DNA of 64,000 bases from Selaginella tamariscina (GCA_003024785.1 PUQB01000083.1:601415-665414), one strand, 5' to 3'. Positions 1 to 10,917 are shown, counted from the first letter of the stretch. The notes: a model not told the origin generated them from the letters alone. Numbers and translations: made by a program.

Positions 1-231
1 TAAATACAATTCATATAAAAACACACACACTTGTATAAACCCGAATATACAAAATTAATACACTGATAAATTCACATACACCCTTCTTTGTTTCAGAGAG
101 AAGTGGAAGAGATTAACTGTCCGAAGCTCACATTTGTGATAGTGCAAAAGACTGATAACATTTGGTTTTAGAACCACCACAAATGTGAGCTTTGGACAGT
201 TTCACATGGTTTACTAGCTTTTACTCAAAAT
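1..231. repeat. Left half of repeat unit X (flank of transposon)
   Basis: This stretch aligns almost base for base with 5041-5236 (shared blocks include CTTGTATAAACCCGAATATA and GAACCACCACAAATGTGAGC), apart from a small gap near 66-93. The inner copy runs on without a break into ATTATGATAAGATGAT, whereas this copy stops at the left inverted repeat of the 14.2 kb element. The missing continuation is found at 14476 onwards. It is therefore read as the left half of a target sequence split by insertion. Confidence 0.75.
115..201. repeat. Short hairpin (24-bp arms), copy 1
   Basis: Arms at 115-138 and 178-201 are inverted copies (AACTGTCC.AAGCTCACATTTGTG type) with one mismatch, separated by a 39-bp loop. 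A second copy with the same arms and loop lies at 5126-5212. It could be a relic of a small foldback element or a small-RNA precursor. Neither is demonstrated by sequence alone. Confidence 0.7.
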
Positions 232-258
232 ATGCACGTTATAACTAAAGTGGGCATG
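232..258 (+). repeat. Left terminal inverted repeat
   Basis: Begins ATGCACGTTATAACTAAAG and ends GGGCATG. The reverse complement of 14447-14473 matches it at 24 of 27 positions; the three differences are single substitutions. Similarity stops abruptly inward of GGGCATG. Confidence 0.65.
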
Positions 259-650
259 ATACGTAAAATAAATTTAATTAATACTTAAGTTTTAATTATT
301 AATTAATCATTTAATTAATATGTAATTAAGCCTTAAATATTAATTAATTAATTAATTAATCCTTCAATAACCTTACTTAGTAAGGAATATTCCTAAAATA
401 TCTTAGAATATTCATATTATTCTAAAAATAGTTTACAATAATAAGAAATACTATCAAACATAATTACAAATGAAATCATTTTCTTATCAACATGTTAATT
501 TTTTATAAATACTTTTTCTATCTACATAAGAGAAATCTTCTCATTTTGTCTAAATCATCACTCCGGATTAATCAAATCATTTTGGTCAATATCTTGATGT
601 TGTTGCCACCCTAACACTCTCACGAATGCAATTGGGAGTTGCCATCCTTG
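259..650. other. AT-rich subterminal region with GAATATTC palindromes
   Basis: No coding potential is recognised. The stretch is rich in TTAATTAA runs and carries GAATATTC at 385-392 and 406-413. The same 8-bp palindrome is repeated three times just inside the right inverted repeat, so it may be a subterminal motif of the element. Confidence 0.5.
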
Positions 651-1571
651 TTAATACATAAGATGTGATAAAGAAGGTCTGCATAAAGGCTCATCTAAAA
701 ACTGACGTTCCTTAAGAATAATATTATAAAGCGCCCGGTTGCTATCCTTCATTTTATAAAATTCAAAATCACGAGAAAGAAAAGCTTCAGGAAATGTTTG
801 ATACGGTGGATACTGCTCACAAAAATTTTCGAGATTCTTCTTTCTGAGGCACGTATCCAAGTAGTTCACTAGCTCATCCATGATATCGGTATCAGAATAT
901 GGATCGAAAGTGATTGGATGAATACAAGCAATGTTTTGGTTGAGCATAGCCTTCTGAGGAGAGTCGTCTACCACTAACATCTGTGCGTTCTTCATTATCC
1001 TTAAGCGACTGATCTCCCCATGAGTCCCAATTATTCTTTCATTCTTGAAGAAGTATGGCTTGTTTTTTATATTGTGAAATTCGAGAGGTTTAAACATTCT
1101 GGTCAAAAATCCAATCTTTACGAATCACCTCTTCTGCAACACTACAATGTTTCTTAAGCAAATTCAACAGCGGTGTTAAGTTATGAATCTGCATGCATGA
1201 CCAAATCCCCACAAGCGCACCCATCTCCTTAAGCTTTTGAAAGAGACGATCCAACCCTGGACGAAAAATAATATCATATCGAAATTTACCATGACAAGGA
1301 ATGAAATCTCCTTGTTTGATTTCTTTTTTCCTATCCTCGGGCCTTTGTCGATGAAGCAGAACACCATTGACATCCAACAACACAATATGGCCATGAGTAA
1401 CATGAGATAGCGTTGCCTCTTGAATACTTTGCAAATCACTTGTTTGCTCCCTTTCACATTTATCGTTGACACTATCTCGTTGCCTATCCCTTCATCATTT
1501 AATTGTACATCATCCTTACAAGATTCAGATATTGCATGCGCTGAAGAAATTGATTTCGGAACTGAAGCCAA
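651..1571 (-). pseudogene. NIF/FCP1-type HAD phosphatase-like gene (frameshifted)
   Basis: Reading the minus strand, an N-terminal segment (about 1571-1430) is followed by the HAD motif LLDVNGVLLH (near 1380), then FRPGLDRLF and VGIWSC (1270-1195), and in another frame KNKPYFFKNERI (about 1060) and MLVVDDSPQKAMLNQN (about 980-930) followed by IHPITF. These are the landmarks of the plant NLI-interacting-factor (NIF) branch of HAD phosphatases, where motif I is commonly D-L-N-G. The family dephosphorylates proteins such as the RNA polymerase II C-terminal domain. The reading frame changes near 1430 and 1095, so it is broken, has an unmarked intron, or contains sequence errors. It lies between the left inverted repeat and the rest of the element and so looks like a captured host gene. 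Family call firm; function of this copy unknown. Confidence 0.7.
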
Positions 1572-1934
1572 TAAAATGATGAAAAAACTGAAGTGGCCCC
1601 CATGGTAACGATGTTTTGAGCTGCATTATTATCCATTTCCTGCATGAACTCTGTCATTCTGACATGTGGCACAAGAAATTTCGCCAAACCCCTCTCTTAC
1701 CTCATGGCAATGCTGAAAATCCATGTTCTCAATGTTTCATTACATCTGCAAAATGATATTAGCTGACCTTAAAATTATCAAGGTATATTATTTACCTTGT
1801 TAATGTGTGACCCATGTTTGAACTAAAAGCTTCATTAATCCTTGAGAATTTATTTTCTGTACAAATATAAACGAAATATACAAAAATGCCTTATGTTACA
1901 CTCATTTACAACTATTCGTCACTCTAAGAACTCA
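1572..1934. other. Spacer between the two minus-strand genes
   Basis: Minus-strand coding-like sequence continues to about 1687 (possible N-terminal extension of the NIF gene: a frame reading MTEFMQEMDNNAAQ). The remainder to 1934 is AT-rich and shows nothing recognisable. Confidence 0.35.
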
Positions 1935-4900
1935 TTAACAATTCTTCTTCGCTATTACCTTCTGAGTGAGGCGAAGAAGGTCTAGCCGCTTGTGAGATGG
2001 TTCAGATCTTCTATCTTCTATTGATGTTTCCATGGGTAATGGAGTGTGTGAATGTTCTGTACTCCTCGAGATAACTTCCGGTCTAATATCTGATTGAAGT
2101 TCGTCCTCAGACTCCGACATTGAACCAGATTCGTCTTCAGAGCTATCGCACTTATCGGAGGGAACTTTCTCAAATACTTGTATGGTTTGTTGGGGTAGTC
2201 AGTTGAGAACCTATCTATCCACTTGTTCAGGTCCTCAACCATGGTCTTATCCTTTTCAACGGCAAACACACATGTATCCCGAAGGTAACACTCCTTCAAG
2301 AGACCCCCTAGTGCAGTAGTCAAAAACCCACGCATCACTGTGAGGACCCCTGATCAAGTTGACGATGCTCCGTGCCGCTTGACTTGTAATGTTTGGATAA
2401 CGTACATTGCCGAATACCTCTCAGCTATCGGTGTATCGGATGGAGGTTCAGGGCCGTTGGAGTGCAAACAGATGCCTGCCAGTCATTTGGAAGTTTGAAA
2501 TTGTTTGGCGCATTCCTAACAACCAAGTGAACAACCGAATCAATGCACTTCGGATCAGCATCATTCATATAAAATCCTGTCCAACGATGTTTATTCCTCT
2601 TGGCAAAGGCGAAGGCAAAAGTATCGGTGACATGAGCAAGAATCAAGAAATAAATACCTGAAAACGTAGATATCAGTCAAGAGTGCAAGTATGAATTCAA
2701 TAATAAATACCTTCTTTGTACATGCTTGCACGGCTAAGTTTCTCCACCAAATCCTCTAGTGTCCTGTCTGTCGAAGGATTTTTTGACACCCGCCGATCCA
2801 TCACGAACAATTGAAACGGTTTCCTACAAGCAGTGATGGTACCCATAAAGTCTCCGAATCCAACAACAAACATCTGTAGGGCTTGTCGTGATTCGTAGCA
2901 TCCTCCTTTATAAGGTTCAACTCGGTTCTCCGCTGCTGAAGGACTGCCATAAGAGAAGGCGTCATCGCAATGTTCTCCTTTTGGCGTTGGCGTGCAATAG
3001 ATTCTTGCCCAGATCTTCCGATTGATTCACCCATTCGACAAGCATATCATCGTTTGTCACATGCAAATATTTGCTGACCTCTTCGTATGTTGAAGCCGAG
3101 GTCCAACCCAGTTTGTGGCAGTGTATTCCCAACCACTCCTTGAAGTGCCTGACCGTCTTCAACTCCATTGCCTTGAGATGAAAAGGAGAGGGGCTGCTGT
3201 TGTTAATCTGTAATTTGCCATCAATCACCAAATCAGCCAAGACTTCCATCTCCTCCATCGTTGTTCCATTTAAAGGCTTCAACCATGTGAGCTTGAAATC
3301 GTTGTCTACATCCTTTATAGATTGAACAGACTTAGCCTTCGGCGTCTTACTGGGTTTCTTTGCAGACTTCTCTGAGGGCTCACTTCACTTGTCTGCTTCT
3401 TCTTCAGTGTTCCTTTTGCAAAGGATTCCATAATCCCCAACCATTTGCAAAGATCCTATCCTCGGGACAAGAAATCAACATCATCAAAAAGGATGTTTCC
3501 TTCCCGCCCACCTGGGCAAAATCAACTGCTACAATTTCTTCAACTCTCTGAAAAAAGACAGATTAATATACCGGCGAGATAAATCCCGCCCAAACAATTT
3601 GCTTACCCGGTAGTCCGCAGATTGTGTATTCCCTGCGGTAGCTCTTTGTGGTCGCTGAAGAGATTCCCACACGGCTCGCGTGTGTTTGAACTTCTCCCAT
3701 ATTTTGCTGTTGTAGTGGTTGGTGTCTGCAGCGTCCCATTCCCGATAACTTATGGTACTGCTCGATTGTGAGATTGGCTTCGCTAAAAACGCCGATCTTT
3801 TCGTCAGCTTCTCACGGGTATGCTCGGAAAGTTTTGTTGCCATCGTTCCTTTGTTGTGTTCGTCGAGAAGTCGTTGGGCTGCCGTTATTTGTGCTGGCCA
3901 CTAATGATGTAGTACTTGACTGATTTTCTATTCTCCGTCTGAACCTTCCTCATTTGTTCCGGTGTTGTGATCCACACTTTGTCAGCGCCTTTGTTTCTCT
4001 CGTAGTATGCACAAAACAGCATTATGTGGAACGGTGTAAGAATTATCGTCCTTCATCTTCTCCATGAGCTCAGCTACACGTTCCTGGTTGATGGCTGTAA
4101 TTGAAGTTTGGGTTGACGCTGCAATACTTAACCCTACACTCGTAAATCCTATCATCCAACATCATTTCCTTGTGGCTTATTGCAGCATGGGATGCCACAG
4201 GTGCAGTGACAAAACGATCGAGATTTTCTTCTACGATCCGAATCAACATGTGTGATCCCGATTGATTGTTGTTCTACTCTCGGCACACTCTTCCAGCTCC
4301 CAAAATTTTTTAAGCAAATTGAACGTGATCTGTAAAGAACCTGAGACCAAGCACCTTCTCAATCTCCCTTATGATGTCGCTGTGTTCTTTTAATGTGAAA
4401 AGGGACAATTGCCACTTGTGGATTTTGTGTATTGTGAAGCAATCTCTGCTGAGATACACTTACTCGATGAGTCTAAAGATCTTCGAAGTAGACATCCAGT
4501 TGGATCCCCTCCATAGATGGGCTTTCTTGAGTGAAGAAGAACTCCACGGTCAACATCATTAGTGAACACGTGAACGTCATTATCCACAAGTCGACAAAAC
4601 CACCCGAAATTAATGTTGTAACTGGCCCTGGATCCGAGAACGTGACATTGGATGGAACAAGGCATATGTGTCGAGCATCGTTCAATCTGGGTTCGCAGCA
4701 TGCTTTCGGATGCTTGACTAGCAACACTTTCCATTGTTTTGCTTGTCCATGCGATGTGACAGAGGTTAGTTTGACAGCAACCATGGTTGTTCCAATGCGC
4801 TTCCCGTTTAGTTTGAAATATGGCCAAGTTGATTCCAGAATCCCCCTGCCCATCTCTTCTCCTGCTCTCGTCTTTAATGTCACCTCAATTCCACATCTGA

Positions 4901-5030
4901 ATACAAAAATGATTAGTTCAAGCACATATCCGAGTATAACAGATTTTATTTTAATTCTTACCCAGAATTTGACGACGACTCCATACTAATGACTCGATCT
5001 CCTTGTTTAATAAATCGTCCTTCTGCAAAA
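1935..5030 (-). pseudogene. Multi-part transposon-type gene, minus strand
   Basis: Several minus-strand coding blocks lie in a row and probably form one intron-containing gene. The most upstream visible exon begins after a TTTTGCAG acceptor at about 5025 and reads GDRVISME. The next block (4925-4473) contains VTLKTRAGEEMGRGILES and MVAVKLTSV, a pattern like the plant En/Spm-associated (Ptta/DUF8039-like) domain also present twice in the transposase at 10918-11460. Further blocks lie at 3843-3529, 3282-2801 and 2646-2425. The last block contains TALGGLLKECYLRDTCVFAVEKD-like sequence (about 2320-2250, here cited by position), which resembles the glycine-rich SAM-binding and acidic strand of DNA methylases, then an acidic tail and stop at 1935. 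Frames change several times. The gene is transcribed away from array A. The methylase resemblance is weak and unproven. Confidence 0.4.
3573..3590. repeat. Isolated copy of the GGGATTAATCCC-type palindrome inside the minus-strand gene
   Basis: GGCGAGATAAATCCCGCC occurs here once, identical to a unit in array A near 5759. It falls inside or at the edge of a coding block, far from the arrays. Confidence 0.7.
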
Positions 5031-5040
5031 TAATACACTA

Positions 5041-5326
5041 TGAATACAAATCATATAAAAACGCACACACACTTGTATAAACCCGAATATACAAAAATAA
5101 TACACAGAGAGAAGTAGACGGAATTAACTGTCCAAAGCTCACATTTGTGCTAGTGCAAAAGAAAGATAACATTTCGTTTTAGAACCACCACAAATGTGAG
5201 CTCTGGACAGTTTTACATAGATTCCTAGCTTTTACTCGAAATATTATGATAAGATGATAAAAGTAAATAAAATGAGATATGCAACTTATATATACTAATA
5301 CACATATATATTCACATGGAAGGTGC
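5041..5326. repeat. Repeat unit X, uninterrupted inner copy
   Basis: This joins, without a break, sequence homologous to 1-231 and sequence homologous to 14476-14560 (ATTATGATAAGATGAT through ATTCACATGGAAGG). It therefore represents the empty-site version of the region split by the 14.2 kb element. It lies just upstream of the minus-strand gene whose first visible exon ends near 5030. Confidence 0.75.
5126..5212. repeat. Short hairpin, copy 2
   Basis: Arms at 5126-5149 and 5189-5212 are inverted copies with one mismatch, and the loop is 39 bp. Arms and loop match the hairpin at 115-201. Confidence 0.7.
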
Positions 5327-6249
5327 GGCGGGATTAATCTCGCCACCCCTTCAATGCCTCCTGAAAGAGTGGGCGGGATTAATCTCGCCACCTTTCTGGA
5401 GGCCTTGAACGGGAGTGCGAATTAATCTTGCCACCCTTCTCGGTCTCAGAGAGAACTGAGGATTTATTTGGCACACCCTTCAGTGACTCCAGAAAGGAGG
5501 CGGGATTAATCTCGCCCACCATGTAAGGGATGGTGAAATGAATCTCGCCACCTTCAGTCCCCTCCATTGGTATGTTGTAAACCTTCTACGTCTCAGACAG
5601 AAACATTTGGGATTGGTCCGACTCACCAATGGAGGAAAAAGGGAAGGGTGGCGGGATTCATCCTCCAACAGGCATTGAAGGCTCAGCGAGATTAATCCCG
5701 CCGAACGCCAATGTCCTGTGCGAAATCCGGCGGAATTAATCCCGCTGCCTACCTTTGGCGGCGAGATAAATCCCGCCCGATTCTACGCAGGGCATGCGTA
5801 CGCAGCGGGATTAATCCTACCGCCCAGGCCCTTCAGACAGGGCAATAGCTGCGGGATAAATCCCGCTAGATTCGCAGGGCATGCATAGGCAACGGGATTA
5901 ATCCCGCCGCTCTTCGGTTAGCCTCATGGGCCACGGGATTTATCCCGCCGCTCATGAGGCTAACCGAATAACCTGCCTAAAATGGTGGCGGGATTAATCC
6001 CGCCGCTCATGAGGCTAACCGAATAACCTACCTAAAATGGCGGTGGGATTAATCCCGCCGCTCATGAGGCTAACCGAATAACCTACCTAAAATGGCGGTG
6101 GGATTAATCCCGCCGCTCATGAGGCTAACCGAATAGCCTGCCTGAAGGGTGGCGGGATTAATCCCGCCGCGAGGGTCTAACCATATAGCGGCGGGATTAA
6201 TCCCGCCGCTATACACGTCTTACCATATAGCGACGGGATTAATCCCGCC
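5327..6249. repeat. Palindrome array A (GGCGGGATTAATCCCGCC)
   Basis: About twenty perfect or slightly degenerate copies of an 18-bp palindrome occur here, from 5327-5344 to 6232-6249. At the right end the units are perfect and regularly spaced (6042, 6097 and 6151; period 54-55 bp) with a shared spacer beginning GCTCATGAGGCTAACCGAAT. The left end is more degenerate and matches array C. The array lies directly upstream of the minus-strand gene block. Likely role: binding sites for a dimeric protein; inferred only. Confidence 0.85.
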
Positions 6250-6284
6250 GCTACAACACACACACACACACACACACCCACACA

Positions 6285-6328
<44 letters not shown>

Positions 6329-6574
6329 GTGTGTGTAAGAGAGTGCGTGTGGTGCAAGAGATAAAATTATACTGATACACACACACATATGTATATGTAT
6401 ATGTATATCGTATGTGTGTGCTAAATAAATTAAATTATACAGATACACACACACACACACACATATATATGTATATGTATATGTATATACAAGAGTGTGT
6501 GTGTATGCGAGAGATAGATAAATAAATAAAATTATATACTGGTACACATAATATATGTATGTATATATGTACAT

Positions 6575-6614
<40 letters not shown>

Positions 6615-7090
6615 ATATGTATATCGTGTGTATGCGTGTGTGAAACAAATAAAATCATACAGATAAACAAACACACACACACATATATATATATACATGA
6701 GTGTGCGTGTGTGTGCGAGAAATAGATAAATAAATAGAATTATACAGATACTGGTACACATAATATATATATATGTGTGTGTATATGTATATCGTGAGTA
6801 TGCGTGTGTGAGCGAAACAAATAAAATCATACAGATAAACAGGAGTGTGCGTGCATGTGCAAGAGATAAAATTAATAAATTAATAAAATTATACAGATAA
6901 ACACAAACACACACACACACACATATATCTGTGTGTGTATATGTATACGAGTGTGCGTGTGTGTGCGAGAGATAGAGATCTAAATTATATTATTAAGATA
7001 CACACATATATAATATATGTGAATAAAAATAAATAAATAAACTCAAGAGTGTGCGTGTGAGAGAGAGAGAGAGATCTCACCTGTGTGTGA
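6250..7090. repeat. Composite CA/TA/GTGTATAT microsatellite region
   Basis: (CA)n, (TA)n and GTATATGTATAT tracts alternate with a recurring block containing GAGAGATAGATAAATAAA and ACAGATACACAC. Long open frames here encode only simple-sequence peptides and are not genes. Confidence 0.85.
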
Positions 7091-7457
7091 GAGAGAGAAG
7101 GAGATTTCACAGCCGCTACCTTACTTCTTAAAACCTAGGAATATACCTAAACCCTAAAAGGAATAGAATATTTATTAACCCTAATCAAATATTCCTTCTA
7201 AGAATATACTTAAACCCTAAAAAGAATAAACTTTAGATTTGCCCTAAACAAATATTCTTTCATTATATTAAGCATGTGCGTGTGCGTGAATGTATCACAT
7301 ACACCCCAAGAATAAAAATCATGCAGGGGTTTAACATGTGTGTGTCCATGAGAGTGCTAAAGTTTCACGTGCAACGATACATATATACACACATAGTATT
7401 ATACACATAGACATACATACATATTAGTACATATTAATATTAGAGAGACAGTCTAGG
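7091..7457. other. Non-coding, short AAACCCTAAA motifs
   Basis: Contains two degenerate copies of a segment with AATATAC.TAAACCCTAAA (about 7138-7165 and 7203-7228). The AAACCCTA core resembles plant telobox sequence. No coding signal. Confidence 0.4.
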
Positions 7458-8010
7458 ATCATGCATTGTGGTATGTATGAGAGAAGAGTGACAATATATA
7501 TTATGGATCATGCATGGTGTGTATGTTTGAGAGAAGAGAGACAGTACATATTATATGAATCATGCATGGTGTGTATGTATGAGAGAAGAGAAAGAGTGTT
7601 AACAAATTAAATTCATACACATTGCATATATTAGTACACACATATACATACACACGTGTATACACACAGACATACATACATATTACATGTGTAAATTCAA
7701 TGTGTTACATAGGGTTTAGGGTTAGGATGGATCATGCATGGTGTTTATGTATGAGAGGAGTGTTATACACAGATATACATTATACATATTACATAATATT
7801 GTAACATCAGTATATATTATAGATCATGCATGGTGTGTATGTATGAGAGAAGAGACAGGCTACATATTATGGATCATGATCATGCATGGTTGTATGTATG
7901 AGAGAAGAGACAGGCTACATATTATGGATCATGATCATGCATGGTGTGTATGTATGAGAGAAGGGATTTATGCATGGTGACACTGTGTATGTATGAGAGA
8001 AGAGATAGAG
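7458..8010. repeat. Minisatellite with GATCATGCATGGTGTGTATG core
   Basis: At least seven copies of ATCATGCATGGTGTGTATG followed by TATGAGAGAAGAG occur (near 7458, 7507, 7560, 7732, 7824, 7880, 7935), some with the insert ACAGGCTACATATTATG. Spacing is 50-60 bp in the tight parts. Non-coding. Confidence 0.8.
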
Positions 8011-8310
8011 TGTTAACAAATGAAAATCATACAAATTGCATATATTAGTACACATATATACATACACATGTTATCACACAACATACATATATATTACATG
8101 TGTAAATTCAATGTGTTATATACACACAAACTGAGTGCATATAGATCATATGCGTTGAACATGATGTTTTTCAATAAAGAAGCAACATATAATTTCTCAA
8201 GTTTGGTTTAGGGCAATGTGCATGTGTGTGCATATGTGTCTCTGTAAGCGCTTCTAATGCGTTGCACGTGTATATATAAATTTATGATTATATATATGTG
8301 CAAAACAAAC
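8011..8310. other. Non-coding spacer
   Basis: AT-rich. It partly repeats the 7610-7710 segment (TTAACAAAT to TTCAATGTGTTA). Nothing else is seen. Confidence 0.4.
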
Positions 8311-9400
8311 ATCGAATAATTAAGAAAATAATATTAATATACACACTATGAACATATTTTAAATTATACATAATAATATATGATTTTATCTAATATATAG
8401 CCATATATAGTTTTAATAATATATATTAATTTAATATTGATAATAAGGTTTAACATTAGAATATTCTTGAAATAATAAGAAATTAATTGAGAAAATCCCA
8501 TTAATATATACAAATGTAGATCAAGAACTGAAATAATTAACTAAATTAATTATGATAATCATGTTTAATATTGAAATATTCTTGGAATAATAAGAAAATA
8601 ATAAAGAATATCGCATTAATATAAAGAAGATTAATTACTCAAGTAATTAAGAAAATGATATTAATATACACACTATGAACATATTTTTTATACATAATAA
8701 TACATCATTTTATCTAATATATAGTCATATATAGTTTTAATATATATATTAATTTAATATTGATAATAAGGTTTAACATAAGAATATTCTTGAAATAATA
8801 AGAAATTAATTGAGAAAATCCCATTAATATATACAAATGTAGATCAAGAACTGAAATAATTAACTAAATTAATTATGATAATCATGTTTAATATTGAAAT
8901 ATTCTTGGAATAATAAGAAAATAATAAAGAATATCGCATTAATATAAAGAAGATTAATTACTCAAGTAATTAAGAAAATGATATTAATATACACACTATG
9001 AACATATTTTAAATTATATAATAATACATCATTTTATCTAATATATAGTCATATATAGTTTTAATAATATATATTAATTTAATATTGATAATAAGTTTAA
9101 CATAAGAATATTCTTGAAATAATAACAAATTAATTGAGAAAATCCCATTAATATATACAAATGTAGAATAATTACTGAGATAATTAAGAATAAAACTAAT
9201 TTAATTATGATAATCATGGTTTAATATTGGAATATTCTTTGAATATTAAGAAAATAATAAAGAATATCCCATTAATAGTAGGAAATGTAAATTAATTACT
9301 CGAGTAATTAAGAAAATAATAATAATAAACAGACTATGAATATATTTTAAATGATACATAATAATATATCAATTATTTATATTAGTGTATATATATATAA
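8311..9400. repeat. AT-rich tandem repeat, about 325-bp unit, 3.3 copies
   Basis: The landmark ACTATGAACATATTTT occurs at about 8345, 8672 and 8995 with a diverged fourth at 9333, giving periods of 327, 323 and 338 bp. Units share GGTTTAACAT.AGAATATTC and AATTAATTATGATAATCATG. Non-coding. Confidence 0.85.
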
Positions 9401-9987
9401 TATAAACTTAATAATATATACTTGAATATTAAGAATGTAGAATAATTACAAAATTTTTAATATTAAACAGCTTGAAGCACTTGAATGACATTAAATGCAA
9501 TTTTAAAACACTCATTAAATTGGAGAGTATATATGTCAGACTGTCGGTTATTTGTTTTAACTCATCTTAAATTTTCTTTTTTGTTATTTCAAAAATTTCG
9601 AATTTCTGACATAAGTATTGTCGATCTGACATATAAATTTGAAAATGCATTTAATTTCCCCTCAAATTCAGATCTGGTTCTTTCTCCGGCAAGGGTTTTC
9701 TTCATTTTTTTATTTTTTACTCTCAGATTTTCTTTTTTCTTTTAAGTGATCAGCTCAGAGCGACATTAAATTGGGTGCGCTATTGTTTATAGGAAAGCAC
9801 GGCGCCTTCAGTGCTATTTAAAGTATTATAAACAAATTTAGATATATTTATAAAGATTCACTTTCTTACATTCTCTCTTAAATTTTAAAATTTAAGAATT
9901 TAGGAATGCATTAGGATTACAATATATTCTATTAGGGTTTATTCCATTTAAATATACTTCTAACTTAATATTCTCGGTTAGCCGGGG
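9401..9987. other. AT-rich spacer
   Basis: No recognised coding or RNA feature. It precedes array B. Confidence 0.4.
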
Positions 9988-10791
9988 CGGCGGGATTAAT
10001 CTGACTATTTTTTTTTGCCTCTTTGAAGAGGTGGTAGGATTAATCCCGCCACCATCTCTTTGATAGCTATGGCAGAATTAGTCCAGGCAATGCTTCTTCG
10101 CCTCTTAAAAAAGCAGCGGGATTAATCTCGCCGATAACTCTCTCAACTAATAAAGATTTACTTGAATTTATTAGAAAGAGTTTGTCGGCGGGATTAATCT
10201 CGCCAACCATTTTAAGAGGCAGAGAAGGGGTGGCGGGATTAATCTCGCCACCACTTTCCTGTTTTAAATATTTGGGCAGGATTCATTCCAAATCTCTTTG
10301 AAATCATAGTTTCGGAGAGAGTTGTGGGCGGGATTAATCCCGTCACTTATTCCCCGTGGTCAGAGTTGTGGGCGGGATTAATCCCGCCGCCTATTCTTCG
10401 TCGTCAGTGTTGTGGGCGGGATTAATCCCGCCCCCTCTTCCTCGTCGGAGGGATTTGCGGCGGGATTAATCCTACCGGTACTTCCTTGTTGAAGGGAGTC
10501 CGCAGCGAGATTAATCCCGCCGCCTCTCTCCGACGAGGAAGTACCGGTGGCGGGATTAATCCTGCCAGTACGTCCTCTTCGGAGGGAGTCCGCGGCGGGA
10601 TTAATTCCGCCGCCTCTCTCCGATGAGGAAGTACCGGCAGCGGGATTAATCCCGCTGACACTCTCCGATGGGGTAGAGTCGACGACGGGATTAATCCCGC
10701 CGACTCACTCCGAAGGGGTAGAATCGACGGCGGGATTAATCTCGCCCATCGTTCCTCGTCGGATGGAGTCGTGGGCGGGATTAATCCCGTC
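9988..10791. repeat. Palindrome array B, strict 44-45 bp period
   Basis: From 10327 onward the 18-bp palindrome recurs with near clockwork spacing: starts at 10327, 10371, 10415, 10459, 10504, 10549, 10594, 10639, 10684, 10729 and 10774. That is three 44-bp steps (to 10459) followed by seven 45-bp steps. Spacers contain alternating forms of CTCTCCGA.GAGGAAGTACC and GGAGGGAGTCCG, which are partly inverted relative to each other. The first units (9988-10260) are less regular. The array ends 127 bp before the start of the transposase ORF. The 45-bp phase keeps both strands open and yields AGLIPP-type peptides, which I regard as a by-product. Confidence 0.9.
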
Positions 10792-10917
10792 CATCAGTTG
10801 TATTAATAAAGCATAAGATATTATGTATTATTGCACATGTATATTATTAAGCAACCGCAATTATGATTTCTTAGAAATATTGCATAAACAGATATCATAA
10901 ATAACACAATTATTTAT

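Noticed and set aside
6177-6920. Long open frames rich in HTHTH and IYIYIY
   Set aside because: These are translations of CA/TA microsatellites.
7138-7228. Interstitial telomere
   Set aside because: Only isolated AAACCCTAAA words occur, not a tandem array.
9988-10791. CRISPR array
   Set aside because: Regular palindromic repeats with about 27-bp spacers look CRISPR-like, but the spacers are related to each other, the repeat is only 18 bp and degenerate, no cas genes exist, and the genome is a plant.
10422-10816. AGLIPP-repeat proteins on both strands
   Set aside because: The frames stay open only because the repeat period is 45 bp and the palindrome lacks stops. There is no independent coding support.
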